From Myotis daubentonii (Eukaryota; Chordata; Mammalia; Chiroptera; Vespertilionidae): 64,000 nt of DNA. A program made the position numbers and the translations under genes. The notes under the pieces are model-generated. The model saw only the letters and a list, made by a program, of their open reading frames with translations. It did no database searches and had not been told where the DNA came from. Positions 23,401 to 34,611 of the stretch are shown here, one piece after another. The DNA lies in assembly GCF_963259705.1 (NCBI RefSeq), contig NC_081841.1:119669033-119733032 (forward strand). The letters are read 5' to 3'. Each line of letters starts with the position of its first letter. Within the stretch, counting starts at the first letter, position 1.

Positions 23401-25348
23401 AAAATTTAAAAGTTTTCAGTGTCTTTGTATTATACTTGTTTTGGAAAAAAATTGTCACCTCACTTGCTAAAGAAAGGACAGATCTTGAAAAGACCAAAAA
23501 GCCTATGCTTACATATTTTGGTTCTTGCCTAAACTAAGTCTTGAGTTGGCCAGTGCCAAGAATAAAAATTGGATATTTTTCTTCATACATTATACCTGGC
23601 CTCATGAGTAGAGCTATTGTCTTTAAAGAGTGTTTTTTCCCCTCCAATCTCATCATACTTCTAAAAGGAGATAAGGTGGATAATCAAAGCTAAACAGTTC
23701 TTTGTACAACAACAAAAAGGCAAGAGTGCATCCAAGCTTCATCTAGCTAATATGAAAAGAAACCAAAAAAGCTTCCAATTAGCCTGACCTGTGCAATAAT
23801 ATGCTTTCTTTCCTAGTTAATGAAGAGGGATTCAGTAAGATCTAGATCATGAGTCCTGACCTTTCATCTTCCATGAGAAAAAAGTTTAGCCTAAATAAAC
23901 AAAAGTGAAAGCTTTGTTTAGCAAGTCTCCAGAGTGATAAGTCTTATATTTTTTATCTTTTCTCAAACAAGTCCTGTGTCTCATAATTTGGCATTTGTAG
24001 AGTACACACACAGCATATGCCATGCCACACATCTTTTCCAATTAAAGCCCAGCGTCAATAAGATGTCTTCTAGCAAACAAGGAATGTGTCATTAGTGTTC
24101 CATGCTGAAGAAGGCACGTAGTCTTAGAATGTCAGACATGGAGAACACCTGAGAGGCCACCTGGTCCTAGCACTTTATTTTACAGATGAGGAGACTGAGG
24201 CCCAGGGAAGTGAAATGACTTGCACAAGATCCCATAAACCAAGAAAGTCCTGGAATCTGATCTTATTCATAAAACAGCCAGTTATTTTCACTAAAGTCTA
24301 TTGCTTTGATGATGCTAAATTATTGTCTATTCACAAAGGTAATGCTATTCTTTACTATTAGATATTTCAACAATTTTTTACTGGGACACAGATATCAATT
24401 ATATATTCCTTTACTTTTATAGCAATGTATAGGGTACATATTTCATGTATTGAAAATATGGATTATGTGAATAAAATTCATATTTGTGCATTCAATTAAC
24501 TAACATGTATTGAATGTCAATTGTGTGTTGGCAATATCAAATCAAATAATAGAGGAAAAACATATCCAGGAATTTCTTTTTCCTTTTCTTTTCTTTTTTT
24601 ACAAAAAATGTGGTTAACATCATATGGTTGTTCTAGGTGACTTCCTTTTATTTATGATGTGTAAATTCCTCAATATATTTCAAATAACCTTTCAAATACT
24701 TTGAAGTTAGGTAACTTCCAATACTTTTATTAATGGTATATGATGGTATATAAATGGGATATAATGCTAATTTATGTAATGATATTTAAAAATGAGTTCT
24801 TTTTAAGATATAAAAATATGGCACCCTGCTCTTAATGAAGCTTTGAAAATGAGAGTTCTCACTGATCAAACAGCCATCAGGTTATAGAGCTTGTCTCATG
24901 AAGTGCCTGGTAGTTGCCAATGTATGGCTTAGTCAGACCCAGCCAGCCTGGAGGCCTGGCTTCCTCCAGCCTTACCTTAGGACTGCTATCAACTGGGACA
25001 TGTTGGAGCCTTTTTTAGGAGTTTGGGATCCAAAGAAAGATGACTCACTTCTGCCTTCAAGATGATACTCTAGGGTTCTCAGCAAAAATAAAAATGACAG
25101 AGAGTAAGTGCCCAATGATGGCTATTGGAAGAGAAAGTCATCACTAGAAGGTGGTGGAGGGGTCATTAATATGGTGTATTGGAGCATGTGGTGTTTAAGA
25201 TTCATCTTGAGGATTAAATGGAAGAGAATAGGGAGGGCCAGACCCTTAGAATGGAGGGATAGTGGTGAAGGGTAGGAGTCAAGTGGGAAAGACATTGCTT
25301 GAGGCTAAAAATCACCTAGTTTCCTTCCCACTTTTGCCACATCAAATA
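20500..25348. other. Largely unique AT-rich sequence with ancient repeats
   Basis: No gene, exon or RNA recognised in nearly 5 kb. An old interspersed fragment lies at about 20,958-21,080 (TTATTCAACAAATATTTATT, GAGCCAGGTCCTGTTTGAG) and a MIR at 24,125-24,265. The piece 22,845-23,110 carries a 98-codon + frame overlapping a 69-codon - frame; neither has recognisable domains. Confidence 0.5.
24125..24265 (+). mobile_element. MIR SINE relic
   Basis: TTTATTTTACAGATGAGGAG, ACTGAGGCCCAGGGAAGTG, AAATGACTTGCACAAGATC follow the MIR core consensus closely. Confidence 0.85.
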
Positions 25349-25658
25349 CAGATGACCTTGATGGGTTTGAACTGCACAAGTCCACTTATATGAAAATTTT
25401 TTTCAATAAACACTACAGCTATTTTCTCTCTCGTACAGTTTTCTTAACTTTTTCTTTTCTCTAGATTACTTTATTATAATAATAAAATATATAGTACATA
25501 TACAAAATATGTGTTGAATGTTTCTATTATCAGTAAAACTTCCAGTCAGTAGTAGGCTGTTAGTAGTTAAGTTTTTGGGTAATTAAAAGTTATATGTGGA
25601 TTTTCAGCTGAATAGGATGTCCGTGTCCCTAACCCCCACATTGTTCAAGGGTCAAATG
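25349..25658. mobile_element. Tigger-type (pogo/Tc1-mariner) MITE
   Basis: Ends CAGATGACCTTGATGGGTTT and ATTGTTCAAGGGTCAAATG are inverted copies with a small deletion at the left end, flanked by TA on both sides. Internal TTGAACTGCACAAGTCCACT, TTTTTTTCAATAAA and ACTTTATTATAATAATAAA match the ancient eutherian Tigger/MER2-like family. No transposase. Confidence 0.85.
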
Positions 25659-26428
25659 TAATTAGCTACTCTTCTCAGCATCACTGTCCCAGACACAAAG
25701 CTTTGCTCCTGAGCATTTAAGAAATTTGGGGGTAGATTGGGAGATTTCAGCAATTATTATTTTTGTGCCTCACTGGTTCTGTAAACAACAGTCCAAGCTT
25801 AAGTCTGAATGGAGTCCCCAGATTCCCAAGCATCATCATTCCAGACCACCTACCAAGAGGTCTTCTTTTACCTATTTCCTCACAGAAGAGTTTGCTACAA
25901 GGGCATAATAAGACATTTAGGTATCAATAACAAGGAGAACAGATTAATTTATTTTAATATACCGGTTTCAAATTTTAGCCTTATAATGACTCTCTGTTTA
26001 TGACAAAAAAAAAAAAAAAACACAGAAAAAAACAAATCTGGAAAGAAGGAAAGTCAGAGGCCTGAGGATAAAGGTTTGTCTTCCTGACAGCAGAAAGGAG
26101 GCCTTGCTCGGTCAGGTGGAAGAGGCAGCTTTGTGCTGGACCTGAGATTAAAGGGGAGTGTTTTTCTATTTCAAATGTATTTGAAAGGAGAGAGACAAAA
26201 AGTTGAAGTCACCAATACCACCACTGATTTTCATCTCAAGATAGAGTGTTGGCAACTTTTGGGAAACTTATGAGATTTGGGTTCAGCCCACCATAGCTTT
26301 GGGCCATAACAAGCCTCCCAGTTAGGCTGAGTAAATGTAATATCCTTGTACATGTTTAATTTTGATACCAGAAATTTATTAGGGGAATTTAAAAGCATGC
26401 CTGAAAAATCAAAATCTTTATCACCATT
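25659..26428. other. Unassigned sequence upstream of L1 insertion
   Basis: Nothing recognised apart from an A run at about 26,006-26,022. The open frame reaching 26,445 from 26,346 is flank fused by chance to the L1 frame. Confidence 0.5.
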
Positions 26429-26444
26429 AAGATCAGTACTCATC

Positions 26445-28778
26445 AAAATTCAAGAGGAAGGAACACTTCCAAGCTCATTCTATGAAGCCAGCATCACCCT
26501 AATACCAAAACCAGGTAAAGACAACACAATGAAAGAGAATTACAGGCCAATATCCCTCATGAACATAGATGCCAAAATCCTCAACAAAATCTTAGCAAAT
26601 CAGATCCAGCAGTACATCAGAAATGTCATACACCATGACCAAGTAGGATTTATCCCAGGGATGCAAGGATGGTACAATATCCGCAAATCAATAAACATGA
26701 TACATCACATAAACAAATTGAAAGAAAAAAACCACATGGTCTTATCAATTGATGCAGAAAAAGCATTTGACAAAATTCAACACCCATTTTTGATAAAAAC
26801 CCTCACCAAGGTGGGAGTAGAAGGATCATACCTCAACATAATAAAAGCCGTATAAGACAGGCCCACAGCCAACATCATACTCAATGGACAAAAACTAACA
26901 CCATTTCCCCTAAGAACAGGAACAAGACAGGGATGCCCCCTCTCACCACTCCTGTTCAACATAGTACTGGAAGTGTTAGCCATTGCAATTAGGCAAGAAG
27001 AAGAAATAAAAGGCATCCAAATTGGAAAAGAGGAAGTAAAACTGTCCTTATTTGCAGACGACATGATATTATATATACAAAACCCTAGAGATTCCATCAA
27101 AAAGCTACTAGACTTAATACATGAATTTGGCAATGTAGCAGGAAACAAAATTAACCCCAAGAAATCTGAGGCATTTCTATACACCAATAATGAACTTTCA
27201 GAAAGAGAGATTATAAAAACAATCCCATTTACCATTGCACCAAAAAAATTAAGCTACCTAGGAATAAACTTAACTAAAGAGGTAAAAGACCTCTACTCAG
27301 AAAACTACAGGACGTTGAAAAAAGACATAGAGGAAGGCATAAACAGATGGAAGAACATACCGTGTTCATGGATTGGTAGAATCAACATCATTAAAATGTC
27401 CATACTACCCAAAGCAATCTATAAATTCAACGCACTTCCCATTAAAATACCAACAGCATACTTCAGAGATCTAGAACGAACTTTCCAAAAATTCATCTGG
27501 AATAAAAGAAGACCCCGAATAGCTGCAGCAATCCTGAAAAAGAACAAAGTAGGTGGGATCTCAATACCAGATATCAAGTTGTATTACAAAGCCACTGTTC
27601 TCAAAACTGCCTGGTACTGGCACAAGAATAGGCATATAAATCAATGGAATAGAATAGAAAGCCCAGAAACCGGCCCGAACCAATATGCTCAATTAATATT
27701 TGACAAAGGAGGCAAGAACATACAATGGAGCCAAGATAGTCTCTTCAACAAATGGTGTTGGGAAAATTGGACAGATATATGCAAGAAAATGAAACTAGAC
27801 CACCAACTTACACCATACACAAAAATAAACTCAAAATGGATAAAGGACTTAAATGTACGACAGGAAACCATAAAAATTCTAGAAGAATCCAAAGGCAACA
27901 AAATCTCAGACATATGCCGAAGCAATTTCTTCACTGATACAGCTCCTAGGGCACTTGAAACTAAAGAGAAAATGAACAAATGGGACTACATCAAAATAGA
28001 AAGCTTCTGCACAGCAAAAGAAACCATCAACAAAACAACGAGAAAACCCACTGTGTGGGAAAACATATTTGCCAATGTCATACCTGATAAGGGCCTAATC
28101 TCCAAAATTTATAGGGAACTCATACAACTTAACAAAAGGAAGATAAACAATCCAATCAAAAAATGGGCAAAGGACCTAAATAGACACCTTTCAAAAGAGG
28201 ACATTCAGAAAGCCAAGAGACATATGAAAACATGCTCAAAGTCACTAATCATCCGAGAGATGCAAATCAAAACAGCAATGAGGTACCATCTCACACCTGT
28301 CAGACTGGCTATCATCAACAAATCAACAAACGACAAGTGCTGGAGAGGATGTGGAGAAGAAGGAACACTTGTGCACTGCTCGTGGGAATGCAGACTGGTG
28401 CAGCCACTATGGAAGACAGTATGGAGTTTCCTTAAAAAACTGAAAATGGAACTCCCATTTGACCCTGTGATCTCACTTCTAGGAATATATCCCAAGAAAC
28501 CAGAAACACCAATCAGAAAGGATATATGCACCCCTATGTTCATAGCAGCACAATTCACCATAGCTAAGATCTGGAAACAGCCTAAGTGCCCATCAGTAGA
28601 TGAATGGATTAGAAAACTGTGGTACATCTACACGATGGAATACTATGCTGCTCTAAAAAGGAAGGAACTCTTACCATTTGCAACGTCATGGATGGAACTG
28701 GAGAGCATTATGCTAAGTGAAATAAGCCAGTCAATAAAGGAAAAATACCACATGATCTCACTCATTCATGGACAATAG
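26445..28778 (+). pseudogene. L1 ORF2 carboxyl part, one nonsense codon
   Basis: ORF2p of L1 is the endonuclease/reverse transcriptase that copies LINE RNA at the target site. Here the endonuclease and early fingers are missing. RT motifs are present: [31 protein letters not shown] is cut short by the stop upstream, and [12 protein letters not shown] (the catalytic DD) near 27,050-27,085. The Cys-rich tail shows [19 protein letters not shown] near 28,340-28,395. The only lesion I see is TAA at 26,853-26,855, where the sister copy at 35.6 kb reads TAT (Tyr); frame is kept on both sides and ends normally at 28,778. Confidence 0.93.
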
Positions 28779-29093
28779 AGACCATTATAAACTTTTGAAC
28801 AATAATAGATACAGAGGCAGAGCTGCCTCAAACAGATTGTCAAACTGCAGCGGGAAGGCCGGGGAGGGTTGGGGGGCAGGAGGTAGGGGGGTAAGAGATC
28901 AACTAAAGGACTTGTATGCATGCATATAAGCATAACCAATGGACATAAGACACTGGGTGATAGGGGAGGCTAGGGGACTGTCTAGGGCGGGGGGATAAAA
29001 TGGATACATATGTAATACCCTTTGTAATACTTTAAGCAATAAAAAAAAAAGAAAAATAAATAAATAAAACTAATGTTTAAAAAAAAAAAAAAA
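26445..29093 (+). mobile_element. Young 5'-truncated L1 LINE
   Basis: The element starts inside ORF2 (reading [20 protein letters not shown]) and ends in a poly(A). The flanking direct repeat GATCAGTACTCATC (26,431-26,444 and 29,094-29,107; extendable by A residues) defines the insertion. The 3'UTR 28,779-29,040 is short with a G-rich tract (about 28,850-28,895). The tail is split: an A run at 29,041, then AATAAATAAATAAAACTAAT, GTTT and a second A run, suggesting a very short 3' transduction. Near-intact coding sequence implies recent insertion. Confidence 0.95.
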
Positions 29094-29107
29094 GATCAGT
29101 ACTCATC

Positions 29108-30950
29108 TTGTACGCGTATATTTTGGATTTCCTACCTAGAAACCAGTATATGTTCAATACATTTTAGTAGCAAAACCTTTAATAACTCCAACTGTGTTTA
29201 CTGCAGCTGTTTCTGCCCTGCACATTTTCACTCCATCTAGAAGTATTTTTAAAAAGGTAAGGATACTTCTTATTTTAAAGCAAAACCATAACACCATATC
29301 TTACGTAAAAGTTTAATAGTAATCTTTCAATCATGCACTGTAACTTTAATAAAAACTTTAATGATTTTTTAAATCCTTTATGAGAGATTTTCTTCTAAAG
29401 CAAGCTTGATATGTTATTCACACAACAATCAATCATTGAGTACAGGCTCTGTTGGACCCTGTTCTGTATATCTGGGTGTGGGGAGAAAATCTTCACTGTA
29501 TAGTCACAGAGTCATGATGGAGGACACTAAATTTATTATACCTAATTCGATTTTTTTTAAAAGCCCCACAAGATACTTAACATAAGAAAAATATACTTAT
29601 GTTCATGTTTGTTTAGCAGCAATTTACTAAATGTCTACCATGTGCATGGCACCAAGCCAGTTTCTGTGGAGGAAAAATGATAACCTAAAGGATAAAGGAA
29701 AGAGGGAAAATTTTTTTGGTCACTCAGGAAAGGAAGAGAGGGAAGGAGGTGAAATACCCCTTTCTTGATCCTCAAATGTTCAGTAAAATCTCTATCACAA
29801 AATGCTTGGTGAGAAATTAGTAGAGTAGCAAACACAATTCCCTGCAAGCTTCAAGAATGCCAAGTAGAAGCCTAGGGGAAGATATGGAGCAAGGAGCACT
29901 TTAAATTGTCACCTGTCACCTAGTTGGGAATTGGGTTCAGGCAAATTAAACTAGATCATTGACATGAGGCTCTTAACTGATGAGGGTGAAGGAGAAAATG
30001 GTACCAAAGAAAGCCAGATTTTCAAAGGTTGAGAAGGAGGATGTGAGTGAGTGGAATACAAGGGCTTGGTGATAAAACCAAAGTGAGCTTGAGGGGCAAG
30101 ACAGGTTGAGGAAGAGTTCTTCTGGGGATAAGAGAAATGTAAGTAAGTTCATTGTCTGAGGAAGAATAAGAAAAGAGAAAGGACTCCTGATGAGTAAAAA
30201 GATACATATATAGGGCACACATTTAAGAAGGTGAGGGACATGTCACCTTCCAAAATCATAAGGAAAGAGAATAAGATAAATAGAAATTCAAGGAAACTTT
30301 ATAAGGAGAAAAGGCAAGTTTGTGAAGATTAAGCTGAATTTTTAGAATGGTATGGTAGGTAGATAACAGCTGCTGAAAGTGATTCATTGTCAACCAGAAG
30401 TGAAGAACATGGGGCCCCAGCTGAGATGCAATTTGTTTCATGGATCAAATTTTGGCTTTTTCAGTAAAAAATTTTTCCAACCCCAAATTCTAGGCATTTA
30501 TCTAGAGCAAAAGATTATGAAAAAGGGCTAAGTAGATGAGGTATTCTCTGATTGCTACATAAAATATGATTAAAGTAGACGTTCATGGGGTCCAGACAGA
30601 AGCCATGATGAAGTCATAATAAGGATGAAGGACCAGTGGGCAGACTTAAGAAGATGGTGGGTGGAATTATGGAAACTTGTGGTCAGAGAGGATCTCAGAA
30701 TTTGGTATCTAAGAAGTATGGTGATTCTGAGTGGATGAAATGAGTGAAAGAAGAGGAAATGTGGAGGTGGAAGACCCATCCATGTGGATGTGAGGTGGCC
30801 TGCAGTCCTGTTAGGTGATGAGTGGAGTGGAGGGCCAGCTACTTACTAAAGAGCCCCTTTTTTAAGATGTTAAAATCAGTCTGCTCAAAAGCATTCCACT
30901 TTAATAATTATTTATCAAAGTGTTCGGTATTTTATGATGGTAGGAGTATA
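29108..30950. other. Unassigned sequence
   Basis: About 1.8 kb with no recognised repeat or gene; purine-rich on + from 29,640 to 30,830, which yields several Ser/Leu/Phe-rich antisense open frames of low information. Confidence 0.5.
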
Positions 30951-31146
30951 TCCTATATAATAAAAGGCTAATATGCAAATTGCCCCCTTGGGAGTTCAAC
31001 TGACTGGGAGTTCAACTGCTTGCTATGACATGTGCTGACCACCAGGGTATGGTGCAAAATGAAGTAAGGCCCCAATCAGCCCTGGTCGCCGGTCAGGCCT
31101 AGAGACCTCACCTAGGGACCTTACCTGTAACTAACCAGGCCTCTAG
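30951..31146 (+). mobile_element. Short Helitron with degraded 3' hairpin
   Basis: Begins TCCTATATAATAAAAGGC, the exact family 5' end, and ends CAGGCCTCTAG, flanked by A and T. The expected GTGCAC hairpin before the end is no longer recognisable (CCTGTAACTAACCAGGCC). 196 bp. Confidence 0.9.
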
Positions 31147-31457
31147 TTATATTATATTTTTTCTACATGATCTTTTTATTTTATTTTATTTTATTGCTTA
31201 TAGTCTTACAAAGGGTATTACATATGTGTCCCTTTTTTTCCCCCGCCCTTGACAATCCCCTGGCCTCCCCTACCCCCCAGTGTCTTATGTCCATTGGTTA
31301 TGCTTATATGCATGCCTACAAGTCCTTTGGTTGATCTCTTACCCCCCTCCCTCCTGCCCCCCACCCCTCCCCGGCCTTCCCGCTGCAGTTTGACAATCTG
31401 TTTGAGGCTGCTCTGCCTCTGTATCTATTATTGTTCAAAAGTTTATAATGGTCTCTA

Positions 31458-32444
31458 TTATCCATGAATGAGTGAGATCATGTGGTATTTTTCCTTCATT
31501 GACTGGCTTATTTCACTTAGCATAATGCTCTCCAGTTCCATCCATGACGTTGCAAATGGTAAGAGGTCCTTCTTTTTTACAGCAGCATAGTATTCCATCG
31601 TGTAGATGTACCACAGTTTTCTAATCCATTCATCTACTGATGGGCACTTAGGCTGTTTCCAGATTCTAGCTATGGTGAATTGTGCTGCTATGAACATATG
31701 AGGGCATATATCCTTTCTGATTGTTGTTTCCGGTTTCTTGGGATATATTCCTAGAAGTGGGAGCACAGGGTCAAATGGGAGTTCCATTTTTAGTTTTTTG
31801 AGGAAACTCCATACTGTCTTCCATAGTAGCTGCACCAGTCTGCATTCCCACGAGCAGTGCACAAGTGTTCCTTCTTCTCCACATCCTCTCCAGCACTTGA
31901 CGTTTGTTGATTTGTTGATGATAGCCAATCTGACAGGTGTGAGATGGTACATCATTGTTGTTTTGATTTGCATCTCTCGGATGATTAGTGACTTTGAGCA
32001 TGTTTTCATATGTCTCTTGGCTTTCTGAATGTCCTCTTTTGAAAGGTGTCTATTTAGGTCCTTTGCCCATTTTTTGATTGGATTGTTTATCTTCCTTTTG
32101 TTAAGTTGTATGAGTTCCCTATAAATTTTGGAGATTAGGCCCTTATCAGGTATGACATTGGCAAATATGTTTTCCCACACAGTGGGTTTTCTCGTTGTTT
32201 TGTTGATGGTTTCTTTTGCTGTGCAGAAGCTTTCTATTTTGATGTAGTCCCATTTGTTCATTTTCTCTTTCGTTTCAAGTGCCCTAGGAGCTGTATCAGT
32301 GAAGAAATTGCTTCGGCATATGTCTGAGATTTTGTTGCCTTTGGCTTCTTCTAGAATTTTTATGGTTTCCTGTCGTACATTTAAGTCCTTTATCCATTTT
32401 GAGTTTATTTTTGTGTATGGTGTAAGTTGGTGGTCTAGTTTCAT
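31458..32444 (-). pseudogene. L1 ORF2 carboxyl-terminal part
   Basis: A 328-residue open frame beginning [20 protein letters not shown] and containing the Cys-rich motif [19 protein letters not shown]. It differs from the + strand copy (27,790-28,778) by only scattered residues. It is open but lacks a start of its own; the nested insertion at 32,451 cut it from the rest of ORF2. Confidence 0.9.
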
Positions 32445-32462
32445 TTTCTTTTTTTTTTTTTT

Positions 32463-32495
32463 ACCATTTTTCTCTTTTATTAGTGTAGATAATTT
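32463..32495 (-). other. 3' transduction containing a Helitron 5' end
   Basis: Between two A tails of the half-L1 element (T runs on +: 32,449-32,462 and 32,497-32,505) lie 33 bp that are not LINE sequence. On - they contain TCTACACTAATAAAAGAGAA, identical to the 5' terminus of the Helitron ending at 52,467. An AATAAA is 13 nt before the second A tail, a normal polyadenylation spacing. The source copy presumably lay just upstream of a Helitron. Confidence 0.8.
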
Positions 32496-32848
32496 CTTTT
32501 TTTTTAATATTTTTTATTGATTAAGATATTACATATGTGTACCCTCTACCCCCCCCCCCCCCCGCTCATCCCCTCAACCCCCCGTTTTCCGTGTCCATTG
32601 GTTAGGCCTATATGCTTGCATATAAGTCCTTTGGTTGATCTTTCCCCCTTGCCCCCACCCTCCCCTACCTTCCCTCCAAGGCCCGACAGTCCAATCAATG
32701 CCTCTCCGTCTCTGGATCAGTCCTTGTTCATCAGTTTATGTTGTTCATTATATTCCACAAATGAGTGAGATCCTGTGGTATTTATCCGCTCTCCAGTTCC
32801 ATCCATTCTGTGGCAAATGGTAAGAGTTCCTTTTTCTTCTTCCTCTTC

Positions 32849-33715
32849 TTAAAGAATACCTTTCAGCATTTCATATAATGCTGGTTTGGTGGTGATGAAC
32901 TCCTTTAGCTTTTTCTTATCCGTGAAGCTCTTTATCTGACCTTCCATTCTGAATGATAGCTTTGCTGGGTAAAGTAATCTTGGTTGCAGGTTCTTGCTAT
33001 TCATCTCTTTGAATATTTCTTGCCACTCTCTTCTGGCCTCCATGGTTTCTGTTGAGAAATCAGCTGACAGTTGAATGGGTACTCCCGTGTAGGTAACTGA
33101 CTGTCTTTCTCTTGCTGCTTTTAAGATTCTCTCTTTATCTTTTGCTCTTGGCATTTTAATTATGATGTGTCTTGGTGTGATCCTCTTTGGATTCCTTTTG
33201 TTTGGGGTTCTCTGCGCTTCCTGGACTTGTAAGTCCATTTCTTTCACCAGGTAGGGGAAGTTTTCTGTTATTATTTCTTCAAAAAGGTTTTCAATATCTT
33301 GCCCTCTCTCTCCTTCTGGTACCCCTATAATTCTGATGTTGGTACGCTTGAAGTTGTCCCAGAGGTTCCTTACACTATCTTCATATTTTTTGAATCTCTT
33401 TTCTTTTTTCTTTTTCGGTTGGGTATTTTTTGTTTCTTTGTATTTCAAATCTTTGACTTGATTCTTGGGATCCTCTTGTCTGCTGTTGGATCTCTGTAAA
33501 TTATTCTTTATTTCAGTCAGTGTATGCTTAATTTCTAGTTGTTCCTTTTTCATGTCCTCCATGGTCTCACTATACTCCTTGAGGGATTCATTAAATTTAT
33601 CGGCGGTTTCCATAAAATTCTTGAAATACCTTATAAACGTGGCCTTGAACTCTATATCCAGTCGTTTGCTTTCCTCCGTTTCTGCCATTTGTGACCTTTT
33701 TCTTTGTCTCCGCAT
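32849..33715 (-). CDS. LINE ORF1p, intact, 288 aa
   Basis: L1 ORF1p is an RNA-binding, trimer-forming nucleic acid chaperone that coats LINE RNA in cytoplasmic particles. The frame opens MRRQRKRSQMAETEESKRL. Residues about 30-120 are rich in K, E, Q and N with heptad character (MKKEQLEIKHTLTEIKNNLQ), fitting the coiled coil. The RRM-like domain follows with NIRIIGVPEGERGQDIENLF (about 130-150). The carboxyl domain shows RRTPNK-like RTPNKRNPKRITPRHIIIKM and AKDKERILKAARE. It ends at TAA with LYEMLKGIL. Length is somewhat below the roughly 300-370 aa of typical ORF1p. No frameshift or stop is visible, so it may still be translatable. No ORF2 follows. Confidence 0.85.
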   Translation of the reverse strand: MRRQRKRSQMAETEESKRLDIEFKATFIRYFKNFMETADKFNESLKEYSETMEDMKKEQLEIKHTLTEIKNNLQRSNSRQEDPKNQVKDLKYKETKNTQPKKKKEKRFKKYEDSVRNLWDNFKRTNIRIIGVPEGERGQDIENLFEEIITENFPYLVKEMDLQVQEAQRTPNKRNPKRITPRHIIIKMPRAKDKERILKAARERQSVTYTGVPIQLSADFSTETMEARREWQEIFKEMNSKNLQPRLLYPAKLSFRMEGQIKSFTDKKKLKEFITTKPALYEMLKGIL

Positions 33716-34611
33716 TTTGGCTGCTTCCCTGTGTTGATAGAGTGGCCCTGCGCGCCAGGTGTCCTGTAGGGCCCAGTGGCTCAGCCTCCCCAGTTACCTG
33801 GGGTAGACACTCTTGGTGCACTCTTGGTGCCTTGGTTGTTGTAGGATCACTGGGAGGAATTGACCTCCAGGCCAATTGGCTGTGGGAATCAGCTGTGTCT
33901 GAAGTGGGAGAATGGTCCCCCTCTGACCACTGGGTACAGTGGCTCCTGGATCTAAGGAGGTGCTAATTCAGCCCCTGCCTGAGGCCACACAGCAGGAGCC
34001 ACGAAGAGGCTCAGCTGTGAAGCAATGCAAGCCACTGCGGGGCCTTGGGCCTTCTCTTGGAAGTTCCGGGTCTGCCTGGCTGGGCTGTAGTTAGGTACAT
34101 TCACATGCAAAAGCCTCTGCTGCAGCCTTGGTGGGGCGGGGTCTCAGGGAGTCAAAAGGCGGTGAAAGGAGCTATGGTGATTCTCCGCGCCAGGAGCCGC
34201 GCGTCTCAGTGTTCCTGTAACAGCTGCAAGCACCTCTGAGGGAAAGCCGCCCTCAAGTTCGCCCGCTGCCGCCTGACAGACCAGCCTCTCCCCGTATGAG
34301 CCCTGGGTCTCCAGAGACCCGCTGGAACCGGAGTTCAGAGCAGTCGGGAGCTTGTGATTCAAAAAGACAGCCAAGTCCTCAGGCGCCACCCCCTTTCCGC
34401 ACGTGCGAGCCACCGCCGTACCTCTGCACTTCACCTCTGCAGCTCCTCTGGCTCTCAGCGTGCCCCTCTTTTCTTCTAGTTGTAGAAATTACAGTCAGCC
34501 AGCCTTCCTGTTGTTCTGGACGATGTTTGCTCTGACCCTTGCGGCATTCTTCAATTGTTGTGTGAGGCGACAATTTCCCGGTGTTTATCTATGCTGCCAT
34601 CTTAGTTTCTC

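Larger units (their letters stand above)
32451..34611 (-). mobile_element. Complete ORF1-only LINE (half-L1, HAL1-like)
   Basis: A 2,161-bp element sits in the L1 ORF2 and is flanked by an exact 18-bp direct repeat GTCTAGTTTCATTTTCTT (32,433-32,450 and 34,612-34,629). Read on -, it has an L1-type 5' start (AGAAACTAAGATGGCAGC), about 0.9 kb 5'UTR, an intact ORF1 (33,715-32,849), and then immediately the last part of ORF2/3'UTR and a tail. RT and endonuclease are absent. This is the architecture of half-L1 (HAL1) retrotransposons, which keep ORF1 and rely on ORF2p from full L1s. The ORF1-to-3' junction is near 32,840. The perfect duplication and open ORF mark it as recent. Its tail carries a transduced segment (see 32,463-32,495). 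Confidence 0.88.

Noticed and set aside
26973..28778. Novel 601-codon gene
   Set aside because: It is L1 ORF2 from the RT to the Cys-rich tail, inside an insertion with target duplication.
31200..31460. Separate gene in the C-rich stretch next to the minus-strand L1
   Set aside because: It is the complement of the L1 3'UTR G-rich tract, matched at 28,850-29,040 in the + copy.
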